From: an uncultured Clostridia bacterium
Lineage (GTDB): Bacteria > Bacillota > Clostridia > Oscillospirales > Oscillospiraceae
Length of the DNA stretch: 10,650 nt
Assembly (NCBI GenBank): GCA_945613045.1
Contig: CALZAG010000041.1
Coordinates: forward strand, 1 to 10,650
Direction of reading: 5' to 3'
Shown: piece by piece, positions 1-7,160 of the stretch
Layout of the letters: every line of letters starts with the position of its first letter
Numbering within the stretch: position 1 is the first letter of the stretch
Program-made: the position numbers and the translations under genes
The notes under the pieces: generated by a model
Seen by the model: the letters and a program-made list of their open reading frames with translations, nothing else
Databases searched by the model: none
Told to the model about the DNA's origin: nothing

Positions 1-1024
1 GCGTATCGCTTCCGCACACGGAGTAGAGCAGTCGCTCAAGGTTGCTGGATACAAGTATATCCATGGACGGCGAGATCGTCGTATGAAAGGTCCTGTTGCG
101 GTCATATATGCCTGTATCAAAGAATTCGGCAAGAACATTATTCTCGTTTGAAGCGCAGAGCAGCCTGCCCACGGGCAGTCCCATATTCCTGGCATACCAG
201 CAGGCGAGAATATTTCCGAAATTGCCGGTCGGAACGGCAAAATCCACGGTATCGCCGAAGGCGATGCTGCCGGAGTTTACAAAATCGCAGTAGGCTGAAA
301 AATAATATACTATCTGCGGCAGCAGCCTGCCCCAGTTTATCGAATTCGCTGAGGATAAAAACCATCCCCTTGCGCTCAGTTCTTCCGCAAAACCCTTGTC
401 GCCGAATATTTTCTTAACACCGGTCTGGGCGTCGTCGAAATTGCCGTAAACAGCGGCTACCTCGACATTTTTGCCGCTCTGGGTTATCATTTGCAGCTTC
501 TGAACGTCGGATACTCCGTTATGGGGATAGAATACGAGTATCTTTGTGCCCTCGACGTCGGCAAAGCCCTCAAGAGCCGCCTTGCCTGTATCGCCGCTTG
601 TTGCGACAAGAATGCAGACCTTGCGGTCTTCCCCGCATTTTTTAAGCGAGGCCGTAAGCAGATGCGGCAGCATCTGAAGCGCCATGTCTTTAAACGCGCA
701 GGTGGGGCCGTGCCACAGCTCCAGTACCGCGGTTTTCCCGTCGATAAAGTGCATAGGCGCGATATCCGGATGGTCAAAATTTTCTCCGTAGGCCGCGCTC
801 ACCATGGCTTCGAGCTCTTCCACGGAAAATTCGTCGAGGAAAAGCTTCATTATCTTTGCCGCTCGTTCCCGATAATTCATGCCGCAGAGAGCTTTCATAT
901 CTTCTTCATTGAGCTGCGGCAGGAATTCCGGCACAAAAAGTCCGCCGTCGGGAGCAAGCCCCCTTGAAATAGCCTCGGCCGCGGAAACTTTATGGTTTTC
1001 ATCTCTTGTGCTGAAATATTTCAT
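1..1024 (-). CDS. thrC: Threonine synthase (3' end beyond window)
   Basis: This PLP enzyme converts O-phosphohomoserine to threonine and phosphate, the last step of threonine synthesis, in the cytoplasm. The first 341 residues are visible and the C-terminus lies outside the window; related enzymes are about 490 residues. The N-terminus MKYFSTRDENHKV is typical of the family. The PLP lysine is K112 in HGPTCAFKDMALQ (105-117). SGDTGKAAL (143-151) and PTGNFGN (265-271), which belongs to the phosphate-binding part, follow, as does SPSMDILVSSNLER. GAGG lies upstream of the ATG. The gene starts 10 bases after yraN stops, so it is probably the last visible gene of the lepB-rbgA-rnhB-yraN unit. No promoter of its own is apparent. 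Its link to ribosome and envelope genes is positional, with no known functional reason. The identification is very secure. Confidence 0.97.
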   Translation of the reverse strand, partial: MKYFSTRDENHKVSAAEAISRGLAPDGGLFVPEFLPQLNEEDMKALCGMNYRERAAKIMKLFLDEFSVEELEAMVSAAYGENFDHPDIAPMHFIDGKTAVLELWHGPTCAFKDMALQMLPHLLTASLKKCGEDRKVCILVATSGDTGKAALEGFADVEGTKILVFYPHNGVSDVQKLQMITQSGKNVEVAAVYGNFDDAQTGVKKIFGDKGFAEELSARGWFLSSANSINWGRLLPQIVYYFSAYCDFVNSGSIAFGDTVDFAVPTGNFGNILACWYARNMGLPVGRLLCASNENNVLAEFFDTGIYDRNRTFHTTISPSMDILVSSNLERLLYSVCGSDT

Positions 1025-1034
1025 ATTAATTACC

Positions 1035-1394
1035 TCAAAACGCATTTTCAATGTGGTTTATAACGACTTTTCGGGTATTTATCCCCTCGGGAGCGTAGAC
1101 CTCGATAACGTCGAAGCGCGGCTGCTTATCGGTCTCATGCTGCTGAAGCCAGAGCTGCGCGGCGGCGATCACACGCTGCTGCTTTGCGGGCGTGACAAAT
1201 TCTCTCGCCTCGCCGTAGCGGTTATTCTTGCGCAGCTTTACCTCAGCGAAAACTATGTAACCATACTTCTGAGCGACAATGTCTATCTCTCCCTGCCTGT
1301 AGCGGCAGTTTGTGTCGATGATCTTATAGCCGTGCAGCCTTAAATAATTTACCGCCTTCTTCTCTCCGAAGGCACCGAGTTCACCCGTACTCAT
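1035..1394 (-). CDS. yraN: UPF0102 / YraN family nuclease-like protein
   Basis: This is a 119-residue protein of the UPF0102 (YraN) family, which has a PD-(D/E)xK nuclease-like fold. Its cellular role is not firmly established, though the family is usually linked to DNA repair or recombination. GEIDIV (35-40) and EVKLR (51-55) supply the expected acidic residues and the lysine (E36, D38, E51, K53). I chose the ATG at 1394 because it forms TGATG with the rnhB stop and gives the usual family length. A longer reading from 1436 would add 14 residues and overlap rnhB by 43 bases. A GAGG lies 11 bases upstream of the chosen start. YraN genes commonly follow rnhB in Firmicutes, as here, which supports the call and implies coupled translation. 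Confidence 0.9.
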   Translation of the reverse strand: MSTGELGAFGEKKAVNYLRLHGYKIIDTNCRYRQGEIDIVAQKYGYIVFAEVKLRKNNRYGEAREFVTPAKQQRVIAAAQLWLQQHETDKQPRFDVIEVYAPEGINTRKVVINHIENAF

Positions 1395-1993
1395 CAGTGC
1401 ATTTTCCTCAAAAAGCTCGGCCTGTGGATCTCGCACGGGCCGTATTCGCGCAGAGCTTCATAGTGGAGCTTGGTGCCGTAGCCCTTGTGCCGCTCGAAAT
1501 GATACTCGGGATACTTCTCCGCCATCTCCAGCATATACCGGTCACGAGTGACCTTGGCAAGGATAGACGCCGCCGCGATGTCCGCGCATTTTGCGTCGCC
1601 CTTTATGACGCAGCGGCTGTTAATCTCTATCGCGCTGCTGCGGTTGCCGTCAATAAGCGCAAGCTCCGGCTGAGGCTCAAGCTGCGCGATTGCTCTGTTC
1701 ATGGCCAGCATTGCGGCATTGAGAATATTGAGCTCCTCGATCTCCTCAACCGACGCGAAGGCTATCCCGAAGCTCATTGCTTTTTCGCATATCTCGTCAT
1801 AAAGCTTCTCACGGCTTTTCTCGCTGAGCTTTTTTGAGTCGTTCAGACCCACGATCTCAATATTTCTCGGCAAAATCACCGCCGCTGCGCACACCGGCCC
1901 GGCCAGCGGGCCGCGGCCCGCCTCGTCGACGCCGCAGATAAGCGATACGCCGCTGTCATATATTTCGTTTTCAAGCTCCCACAGATCTGTCAT
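1394..1993 (-). CDS. rnhB: Ribonuclease HII
   Basis: This 199-residue cytoplasmic enzyme cleaves RNA in RNA-DNA hybrids and starts removal of misincorporated ribonucleotides. The motif GVDEAGRGPLAGPV (21-34) carries the first two acidic metal ligands, D23 and E24. D115 in LIDGN and D133 in KGDAK complete the probable DEDD set. AAASILAKVTRDR (140-152) is a strong RNase HII signature. The protein lacks the N-terminal extension seen in the longer Bacillus enzyme. Its ATG overlaps the rbgA stop as ATGA (1990-1993), and its stop overlaps the yraN start as TGATG, so the three genes are probably translationally coupled. Confidence 0.97.
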   Translation of the reverse strand: MTDLWELENEIYDSGVSLICGVDEAGRGPLAGPVCAAAVILPRNIEIVGLNDSKKLSEKSREKLYDEICEKAMSFGIAFASVEEIEELNILNAAMLAMNRAIAQLEPQPELALIDGNRSSAIEINSRCVIKGDAKCADIAAASILAKVTRDRYMLEMAEKYPEYHFERHKGYGTKLHYEALREYGPCEIHRPSFLRKMH

Positions 1994-2862
1994 TCCGGTC
2001 TCTCCAGACTTATTCTGCCAAGCTTACCGTCATGGTACTCTCCGAGCAGAGTGTTAGCCATGCGCTCAATATCGTATTCGCCTTTTGACAAAAGAAAGCC
2101 GCGCTTTTTCGCCGCCTCCTCAAGAAGCTCAAAGCCGTTCATATCCTTGTCCGGGACAAACTTGTACCGTTCAGTCAAAGCCTCGGGGTACATATCCCTC
2201 AAGCGGAGCATGAAATTTGCGCCCAGCGTCTCCTTGTCGAGAACGTCCGCTTTTATCGCGTTTGTTATCGCAAGCATCTCTCCCACTTCCTGAGAGTCGA
2301 ACTTGGGCCAGAGTATGCCCGGAGTGTCAAGCAGATCGAGCCCCTGCTCGATATTTATCCATTGCTTGCCGCGGGTAACGCCGGGCTTATCTCCGGCAAC
2401 GGCGGCTCTGCGCTTGGCTACCTTATTTATAAATGTTGATTTCCCGACATTGGGTATGCCCAGTATCATGACGCGCATCGGACGGTTTATCTGCCCCTTT
2501 GCCGCGTAGTCGGCGAGCTTATCTTTTAATAGTTCCTTCAGCGCCGGCACGAAGCCGTTCACGCCTTTGCCGGTTTTCGCATCTGTCTCAATTATCCTGA
2601 TGCCCTGCCGCTCAAAGTGCCTGCGCCACTGCGAGGTGATCTCGGGGTCTGCAAGGTCAACTCGGTTGAGGATTATCAGGCGTGGCTTTCCGGCGGCAAG
2701 GCGGTCGATATCGGGATTGCGGCTCGAGCGCGGTATTCGGGCGTCCAGTATCTCACACACGGCGTCGACCTGCTTGAGACTGTCCTCGATCATGCGCTGG
2801 GCCTTCGTCATGTGGCCGGGAAACCACTGGATATTCATTTTTTCGTAGTTATTACCGCTCAT
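1990..2862 (-). CDS. rbgA: Ribosome biogenesis GTPase RbgA (YlqF)
   Basis: RbgA is a circularly permuted GTPase needed for late assembly of the 50S ribosomal subunit. In the 290-residue reading the G motifs appear in permuted order: NRVD (G4, 66-69), GIPNVGKST (G1, 135-143), PGVTR (G2, 160-164) and DTPG (G3, 179-182). The N-terminal QWFPGHMTKA is the family signature, and the C-terminal helical region matches the expected ribosome-binding part. I chose the ATG at 2862 because GGAG (plus 2869-2872) lies 6 bases upstream. The in-frame ATG at 2838 lacks a comparable site, and an extension to 2895 would run into lepB. The start is separated from the lepB stop by one base. Placement between lepB and rnhB is the usual Firmicute order. 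Confidence 0.96.
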   Translation of the reverse strand: MSGNNYEKMNIQWFPGHMTKAQRMIEDSLKQVDAVCEILDARIPRSSRNPDIDRLAAGKPRLIILNRVDLADPEITSQWRRHFERQGIRIIETDAKTGKGVNGFVPALKELLKDKLADYAAKGQINRPMRVMILGIPNVGKSTFINKVAKRRAAVAGDKPGVTRGKQWINIEQGLDLLDTPGILWPKFDSQEVGEMLAITNAIKADVLDKETLGANFMLRLRDMYPEALTERYKFVPDKDMNGFELLEEAAKKRGFLLSKGEYDIERMANTLLGEYHDGKLGRISLERPE

Positions 2863-2863
2863 T

Positions 2864-3445
2864 TCAGTCTCCGTAAGGGCTTCCGATATGGTCAAGCGGG
2901 AACACCGTAAACAAGACCTTGCCTATGATGAGCCTCTCATCTACCATGCCGATGCGGGAATCTCGGCTGTCGGCAGATTCATTGCGGTTATCGCCCATTA
3001 CGAACACACAGCCCTCGGGCACGACCTGAATGCCGGTAAAATCTATTTGATTTCTTGTAGGCTCGGCAATATACGGCTCGTCCAGAAGCACGCCGTCGAC
3101 ATATACCCTTCCCTTGTTAAAATCTATCTCAACGGTCTGCCCTTCGGTCGCTATGACTCGCTTTACAAGGGCTTCGGGCTTATATTCATCCTTGCGGAAG
3201 ATGACGATATCTCCCTGCTTGGGCTTATAAAAAAGGTCTGATACGACCATTTTATCCGCGTTTTCAAGCGTAGGATTCATAGAATCTCCAACGACATCGA
3301 CAAGTCTGAAGAAAAACACGAATAATATCACGCAGAAAATGAGCGCAAATACAAGACACTGTATCCACTCATACACCTCTCCGCGGGCGCTTCTTACTTC
3401 TGCGGCCGCGGCTTTTTCCTTATTCTTAACGTCAGTCTTTTTCAT
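2864..3445 (-). CDS. lepB: Signal peptidase I
   Basis: This membrane serine protease (family S26) removes signal peptides from exported proteins on the outer face of the cytoplasmic membrane. It has 193 residues, close to the small Bacillus Sip enzymes. A charged cytoplasmic N-terminus precedes one membrane segment (about 27-47). The catalytic serine is S55 in GDSMNPTL, the general-base lysine is K95 in ALVKRVIATEG, and box E is GDNRNESADSR (151-161). AGAGGT lies upstream of the ATG. The gene is first in the operon leading to rbgA, rnhB, yraN and thrC and has a clear promoter in front. It may act on secreted products such as the protein encoded at 9221, which has an A-x-A cleavage site, but that is only a general expectation. 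Confidence 0.97.
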   Translation of the reverse strand: MKKTDVKNKEKAAAAEVRSARGEVYEWIQCLVFALIFCVILFVFFFRLVDVVGDSMNPTLENADKMVVSDLFYKPKQGDIVIFRKDEYKPEALVKRVIATEGQTVEIDFNKGRVYVDGVLLDEPYIAEPTRNQIDFTGIQVVPEGCVFVMGDNRNESADSRDSRIGMVDERLIIGKVLFTVFPLDHIGSPYGD

Positions 3446-3486
3446 TGTTCTACCTCTTGGGGTTATCCTATATAGCTTATCAGTTT

Positions 3487-3516
3487 ATTATACACGACAA
3501 TATGGCATTTAGGCAA
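3487..3516 (-). promoter_or_regulatory. Sigma-A-type promoter of the lepB operon
   Basis: On the minus strand TTGCCT (plus 3511-3516) and a perfect TATAAT (plus 3487-3492) are 18 bases apart. They lie just past the rplS terminator and about 40 bases before the lepB start. This makes lepB through thrC an independent transcription unit. Confidence 0.75.
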
Positions 3517-3517
3517 C

Positions 3518-3545
3518 AAAAAAAGAGGCCAAGGCCTCTTTTTTT
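3518..3545 (-). terminator. Bidirectional-type terminator after rplS
   Basis: A GAGGCC/GGCCTC stem (3525-3530 with 3533-3538; the inner pairs probably open to a tetraloop) is flanked by seven A on one side and seven T on the other. Read on the minus strand it ends rplS transcription with a T run. The symmetric A/T flanks extend the helix and would let it work in both directions, but no plus-strand gene enters it here. Confidence 0.9.
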
Positions 3546-3567
3546 GATACATTTACAGGTCGGGCGA

Positions 3568-3909
3568 TCACAGACGCTCCTTGACCTTTGCACTCTTACC
3601 GACGCGGTCACGCAGGTAGTACAGCTTCGCTCTGCGGACCTTGCCGCGGCGGACTGTCTCCACGGAGACGATGGAGGGAGAGTGTACGGGGAAGACCTTC
3701 TCGCAGCCTACGCCGTAGGAGATGCGGCGGACGGTGATAGTCTCATTGATGCCGCCGTGCTTCTTGGCGATGATGGTGCCTTCGAAAGCCTGATTGCGCT
3801 CGCGGCTGCCTTCCTTTACGCGGACGGTGATACGCACGGTATCGCCGACGTTCAGTTCGGGCAGTTCGGGCTTCATGTACTGTTCGCTGAGAATTTTGAT
3901 CAGATCCAT
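3568..3909 (-). CDS. rplS: 50S ribosomal protein L19
   Basis: L19 is a 113-residue component of the large ribosomal subunit, located near the interface with the 30S subunit. The whole protein aligns by eye with the family. Recognisable stretches are NVGDTVRITVRVKEGSRER (20-38), FEGTIIAKKHGG (42-53), GVGCEKVFPVHSP (66-78) and the C-terminal VRRAKLYYLRDRVGKSAKV. A strong AAGGAAGG site lies 8 bases before the ATG. The gene has its own promoter and a roughly 95-base leader upstream and a terminator directly downstream, so it appears to be a single-gene unit. In many Firmicutes rplS lies near trmD and rimM; here those are absent and the gene follows the radical SAM pair. Confidence 0.98.
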   Translation of the reverse strand: MDLIKILSEQYMKPELPELNVGDTVRITVRVKEGSRERNQAFEGTIIAKKHGGINETITVRRISYGVGCEKVFPVHSPSIVSVETVRRGKVRRAKLYYLRDRVGKSAKVKERL

Positions 3910-4004
3910 AGTCTAATCCTTCCTTTTCTTAAGGCGTTCATACCGGAGGACTCCCTTTGGTCTCGGCAGCGGACCGCTTGATAGCTTGGGCCTGCGCCGC
4001 AAGC
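3910..4004 (-). promoter_or_regulatory. Structured rplS 5' leader (possible L19 autoregulatory leader)
   Basis: The transcript predicted from the promoter at 4011-4039 would have about 95 untranslated bases. It can form a hairpin with a GCTTG/CAAGC outer stem and a GGC/GCC inner stem around GCAG (plus 3984-4004), then AGCG-GTC-CGCT (plus 3968-3978). A long-range AAGGC/GCCTT pairing could close the structure just before the ribosome binding site. L19 leader RNAs are known in Firmicutes. I could not match the consensus without a covariance model, so the assignment to that family is inference. Confidence 0.45.
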
Positions 4005-4010
4005 CTTGAT

Positions 4011-4039
4011 ATGATATCACACAAATCCTTGCATTGCAA
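4011..4039 (-). promoter_or_regulatory. Promoter of rplS with palindromic -35 region
   Basis: On the minus strand TTGCAA (plus 4034-4039) and TATCAT (plus 4011-4016) are separated by exactly 17 bases. The -35 box lies inside the perfect 13-base palindrome CTTGCATTGCAAG (4028-4040), which could be an operator or just a small hairpin in the 3' end of the upstream transcript. No T tract follows, so it is not an obvious terminator. Confidence 0.65.
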
Positions 4040-4046
4040 GCACTTT

Positions 4047-4706
4047 TTAGCGGAAAACCTCCATATTTTCGTCATATATCTCGAGTCTTCTGAATTTTGC
4101 AAAATCCGGGGCTGTCTCCGGGGTCAGTTGACGCAGAGCGTCTGCAATGAGCTCGGGGTTTAAAGTCGGCTCCTGCGCAGAGATAACGGCGTCAAGGCGC
4201 ACGTCGTTTCCCTCCTGTGCAAACCCGATCTCCTTTATGGCCGGCCTTATATCCGTCTCGCCTACGCCGCGCTTGCTCTTTTTTGAGATCACGATGCTCT
4301 CTCGTGAATAAAAAGCATTGAGCTTTTCCGTCATTTCGGCCGCGTCGCGCTCATCGTATTCAAAAATGCCGCTGATCTTAAGCCATTTTATCTCCTTTAC
4401 CTTGCGTTCAGCCCCGTAAACCTCAAGCGCCTCGATTCCCTCGGGGAGCTGAACTGAAAGGCTTTTGAGAATATCATCGAGTTCTTTTTCCTCAATGAGC
4501 CTGAAATCCATTATCTCGCACAGGCTTTCACAGCCGACGGACAGCGGCAGAGCTATGGATATATTGGGATGAGGATTAAAGCCCTCGGAATACTTGAGCC
4601 TGCACCCGGCGCGCAGAAAGGCGCGGGTCATCGTGCGCATGAGGTCAAGATGCGAAATATAGACCGCCCTGCCCGTTTTTGAAAATCTCAGTCTGAGCTT
4701 ATCCAT
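4047..4706 (-). CDS. DUF2344 / TIGR03936 radical SAM-linked protein
   Basis: This 219-residue protein belongs to the family usually encoded next to, or fused with, a TIGR03960-type radical SAM protein. Its function is unknown to me. The N-terminal LRLRFSKTGRAVYISHLDLM (4-23) and the following GCRLKYSEGFNPHPNISIA region (about 34-52) are the family hallmarks. No membrane segment or catalytic motif is evident. The start overlaps the end of the radical SAM gene by 8 bases, and a near-perfect AAAGGAGG lies 8 bases before the ATG, so the two are made together in good yield. That arrangement implies a two-component enzyme or an accessory subunit; this part is inference. In many Clostridia the pair leads into rng and rplU-rpmA, but here rplS follows. 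Confidence 0.88.
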   Translation of the reverse strand: MDKLRLRFSKTGRAVYISHLDLMRTMTRAFLRAGCRLKYSEGFNPHPNISIALPLSVGCESLCEIMDFRLIEEKELDDILKSLSVQLPEGIEALEVYGAERKVKEIKWLKISGIFEYDERDAAEMTEKLNAFYSRESIVISKKSKRGVGETDIRPAIKEIGFAQEGNDVRLDAVISAQEPTLNPELIADALRQLTPETAPDFAKFRRLEIYDENMEVFR

Positions 4707-6534
4707 CGCACTTTCCTCCTTTGAGCAGCTTAGCCGCGCCGCAGGCCGAGCACTGCTTTCGGCAGTCCGGCGAAAGCTCCGACTTATACGCCTGCTCTCT
4801 CTCGTGCCAGAGATGGGCCTTTCTTACGCCGACGTCAACGACGTCCCAGGGCATTGTCTCGTCCTTGGCGCGGGGACGATGTGCGTAAAAGCTCGGGTCA
4901 AGCCCTGCGTCTTCAAACGCATTCATCCAGCGCTCAAAGGAGAAGTAATCGCTCCATGCCTCGAGACGCCCGCCGGCTCTCCAGACGTTTTCTATGACCT
5001 TGCCCACGCGCCTGTCGCCTCTTGACAGAGTCGCCTCGATATAGCTCGTCTGGGGGTCGTGCCAGTTGTACACGACATTTTTTGCCCTGATATTTTCCCT
5101 GAGCAGATTTACCTTGCGAATATATTCCTCCATTGTGTTCTGGCTTTCCCACTGGAAAGGACTGTGCGGCTTCGGCACGAAGCAGGAGGTAGAAACGGTT
5201 ATGCGCACTCCCCTGTTCTTATTCTTTGCGTAAAGCCTCCAGGTGTGCAGCACCTGATTTGCAAGTTTGGCGATGCCGAGAACATCCTCGTCCGTTTCCG
5301 TGGGCAGGCCGAGCATGAAGTACAGCTTTATGGTGTTCCAGCCGCCCTCAAAGGCCAGACGGCAGGTGTTCAGCAGCTCCTCCTCCGTGACGTTTTTGTT
5401 AATTGCATCGCGCAGACGCTGGCTGCCGGCCTCGGGTGCGAAGGTCAGGCCGCTTTTTCGGGTCTTCTGCAGGCGGTGCATTATCTCGATAGAAAAATTA
5501 TCCGCTCTGAGTGACGGAAGCGACAACCCGATGCTTCTCGGCTCGCAGTATTCAAGCAGTCCGTCGCACAGCCCGGACAAATGGCGGTAGTCGCTCGAGC
5601 TGAGGGAAAGCAGCGTTATGTCCTGAGCGCCGGTGTTCTTGAGCAGAGCCTTGCCCTGCTCGACAAGCAGCTCCGGGCTTTTTGATCTGATCGGCCTGTA
5701 TACATGGCCGGCCTGACAGAAGCGGCAGCCGCGCACACAGCCGCGGAACAGCTCAAGGTTTACCCTGTCGTGTACGACCTCGGTCGAGGGCACGATCGGG
5801 TTCAGGGGAAAATTCGCCTTGTCAAGATCGGCGATAATGCGTTTTTGGACAGTCTCCGGCGCGCCGTCGGCTACCTCAAATCGTTCTATAGTACCGTCGT
5901 TGTTCAATATCGGAGTATAAAAGCCCGGGACATAAACTCCGCCTATCTGAGCTGCTTTTTTCAGGAATTCTTCCTTTGTCCAGCCGTCGAGCTTTGCTTC
6001 ATGCAGCATTTCCAGCAGCTCATTGTTCATCTCCTCGCCCTCGCCGAGCAGGAAAATGTCGATAAAATCGGCCATAGGCTCCGGATTAAGGGCGGCGGTG
6101 CCTCCGGCTATCACAAGCGGCAGCAGCTCCGTTCTGTCGGCACTGTGTATCGGCACTCCCGCCATGTCCATCATGTCCAGAACGGTGGAATAGGCCATCT
6201 CATAGCCTATCGAGAATGCGAGTACGTCGTGCTCAGAAACCGGGTCTCCGCTCTCAAGGGCGTACAGCGGCACATTCGCCTTTTTCATTTCCTCATACAT
6301 ATCTCCCCACGGGGCATAAACGCGCTCGCACCAGACGTAGGGCAGCTCGTTCATGGTAGAATACAGGATGCCCATGCCGAGGTTGGACATACCTATCTCG
6401 TAGGTATCAGGAAAACAGAATGCTACTCTTATATCAACGTCAGCCTTATCCTTTATTATCTGATTGTATTCGCCGCCGGTATAGCGCGCAGGCTTTTGCA
6501 CCTTGGGAAGTATGCGTTCAAGTCGTTTATCCAT
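4699..6534 (-). CDS. Radical SAM protein, TIGR03960 family
   Basis: This 611-residue cytoplasmic iron-sulfur protein has an N-terminal region resembling the B12-binding fold of related radical SAM enzymes (about 30-200), but no convincing DxHxxG cobalamin motif. The radical SAM core begins at FRGCVRGCRFCQAGHVYRP, where C266, C270 and C273 form the CxxxCxxC cluster site. FAPEAGSQRLRDAINKNV and FMLGLPTETDEDV mark the rest of the barrel. A second cysteine group, C591, C595 and C598 with C609, sits at the very end and may bind zinc or another cluster. GGAG lies 7 bases before the ATG. The substrate is unknown. The gene starts 35 bases after the M50 protease gene and overlaps the DUF2344 partner, so it probably lies in one operon with both. 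Confidence 0.93.
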   Translation of the reverse strand: MDKRLERILPKVQKPARYTGGEYNQIIKDKADVDIRVAFCFPDTYEIGMSNLGMGILYSTMNELPYVWCERVYAPWGDMYEEMKKANVPLYALESGDPVSEHDVLAFSIGYEMAYSTVLDMMDMAGVPIHSADRTELLPLVIAGGTAALNPEPMADFIDIFLLGEGEEMNNELLEMLHEAKLDGWTKEEFLKKAAQIGGVYVPGFYTPILNNDGTIERFEVADGAPETVQKRIIADLDKANFPLNPIVPSTEVVHDRVNLELFRGCVRGCRFCQAGHVYRPIRSKSPELLVEQGKALLKNTGAQDITLLSLSSSDYRHLSGLCDGLLEYCEPRSIGLSLPSLRADNFSIEIMHRLQKTRKSGLTFAPEAGSQRLRDAINKNVTEEELLNTCRLAFEGGWNTIKLYFMLGLPTETDEDVLGIAKLANQVLHTWRLYAKNKNRGVRITVSTSCFVPKPHSPFQWESQNTMEEYIRKVNLLRENIRAKNVVYNWHDPQTSYIEATLSRGDRRVGKVIENVWRAGGRLEAWSDYFSFERWMNAFEDAGLDPSFYAHRPRAKDETMPWDVVDVGVRKAHLWHEREQAYKSELSPDCRKQCSACGAAKLLKGGKCDG

Positions 6535-6569
6535 TAGTTTACTCCGAAAATTTTATCTCATTGATTTTA

Positions 6570-7160
6570 CTATAAACACATATTTTTTACAATACCCGTT
6601 TGCGCTGTCAATATCCAGATTCCAGCTATCATGAGCGCCGCACCGAGCTCTTTTCCGAGCAGCAGCAGACCCGCTACAGATAAGCACAGACCAGTCAAAA
6701 AGCCAGAATATCCCAAGATTTTTCCTGCCTTCTCGCAACCAAAGGCTCCTGACAGAATGACATAAGCCGCTCTTCCGCCGTCAAGCGGCAAGGCGGGCAG
6801 CAGATTATATGCCGTCAGCAATATGCCGTAGCCCGCGCATTCCAGCAGGAGCCGATTTGCCGTTTTTACGCCGAAATATGAGCATATAAGCGCAAATATA
6901 AGCCCTGCAGCCGGACCTGCCAGCAGCGCCGCCGCTTCCGACGCGGCGTTATTTATCCCGCACAGGCTCATACACATTCCCGAAGCTTCAAAACTAAAAG
7001 ACTTTATTCCTCCGCCCAGCAGCTTTATGATGATTATATGGCCGAGTTCATGAACAGCGGCGGCAAGGAGCAGCGCACTGAGGCTTATAATGCCGCCGAA
7101 AAAATACAGAGCCGACAGCAGGAGGATCGCACCGGAGCTCATCCGAAAGCGGCTCTTCAT
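6570..7160 (-). CDS. M50 intramembrane metalloprotease, SpoIVFB-like
   Basis: This is a 196-residue polytopic membrane protein of the site-2 protease family. HELGH (37-41) gives the two zinc histidines and the catalytic glutamate, and D127 in NLLPALPLDGGR (119-130) is the third zinc ligand. Several hydrophobic segments surround these motifs. In Bacillus subtilis the homologous SpoIVFB cleaves pro-sigma-K during sporulation and is held inactive by SpoIVFA. The gene overlaps the upstream M23 gene by ATGA (7157-7160), the same order as spoIVFA-spoIVFB, and has no strong ribosome binding site of its own, so it is probably translated by coupling. No CBS domain follows the protease core, which the length also rules out. 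The M50 assignment is very sure; the sporulation role is inferred from gene order. Confidence 0.9.
   Translation of the reverse strand: MKSRFRMSSGAILLLSALYFFGGIISLSALLLAAAVHELGHIIIIKLLGGGIKSFSFEASGMCMSLCGINNAASEAAALLAGPAAGLIFALICSYFGVKTANRLLLECAGYGILLTAYNLLPALPLDGGRAAYVILSGAFGCEKAGKILGYSGFLTGLCLSVAGLLLLGKELGAALMIAGIWILTAQTGIVKNMCL

Noticed and set aside
487..967. Open frames on both strands inside 487-967
   Set aside because: They are out-of-frame readings of thrC, whose motifs continue unbroken through the region.
5704..6537. Plus-strand open frame of 277 codons
   Set aside because: It lies opposite the radical SAM gene, which has the CxxxCxxC motif and family features; the plus frame resembles no protein.
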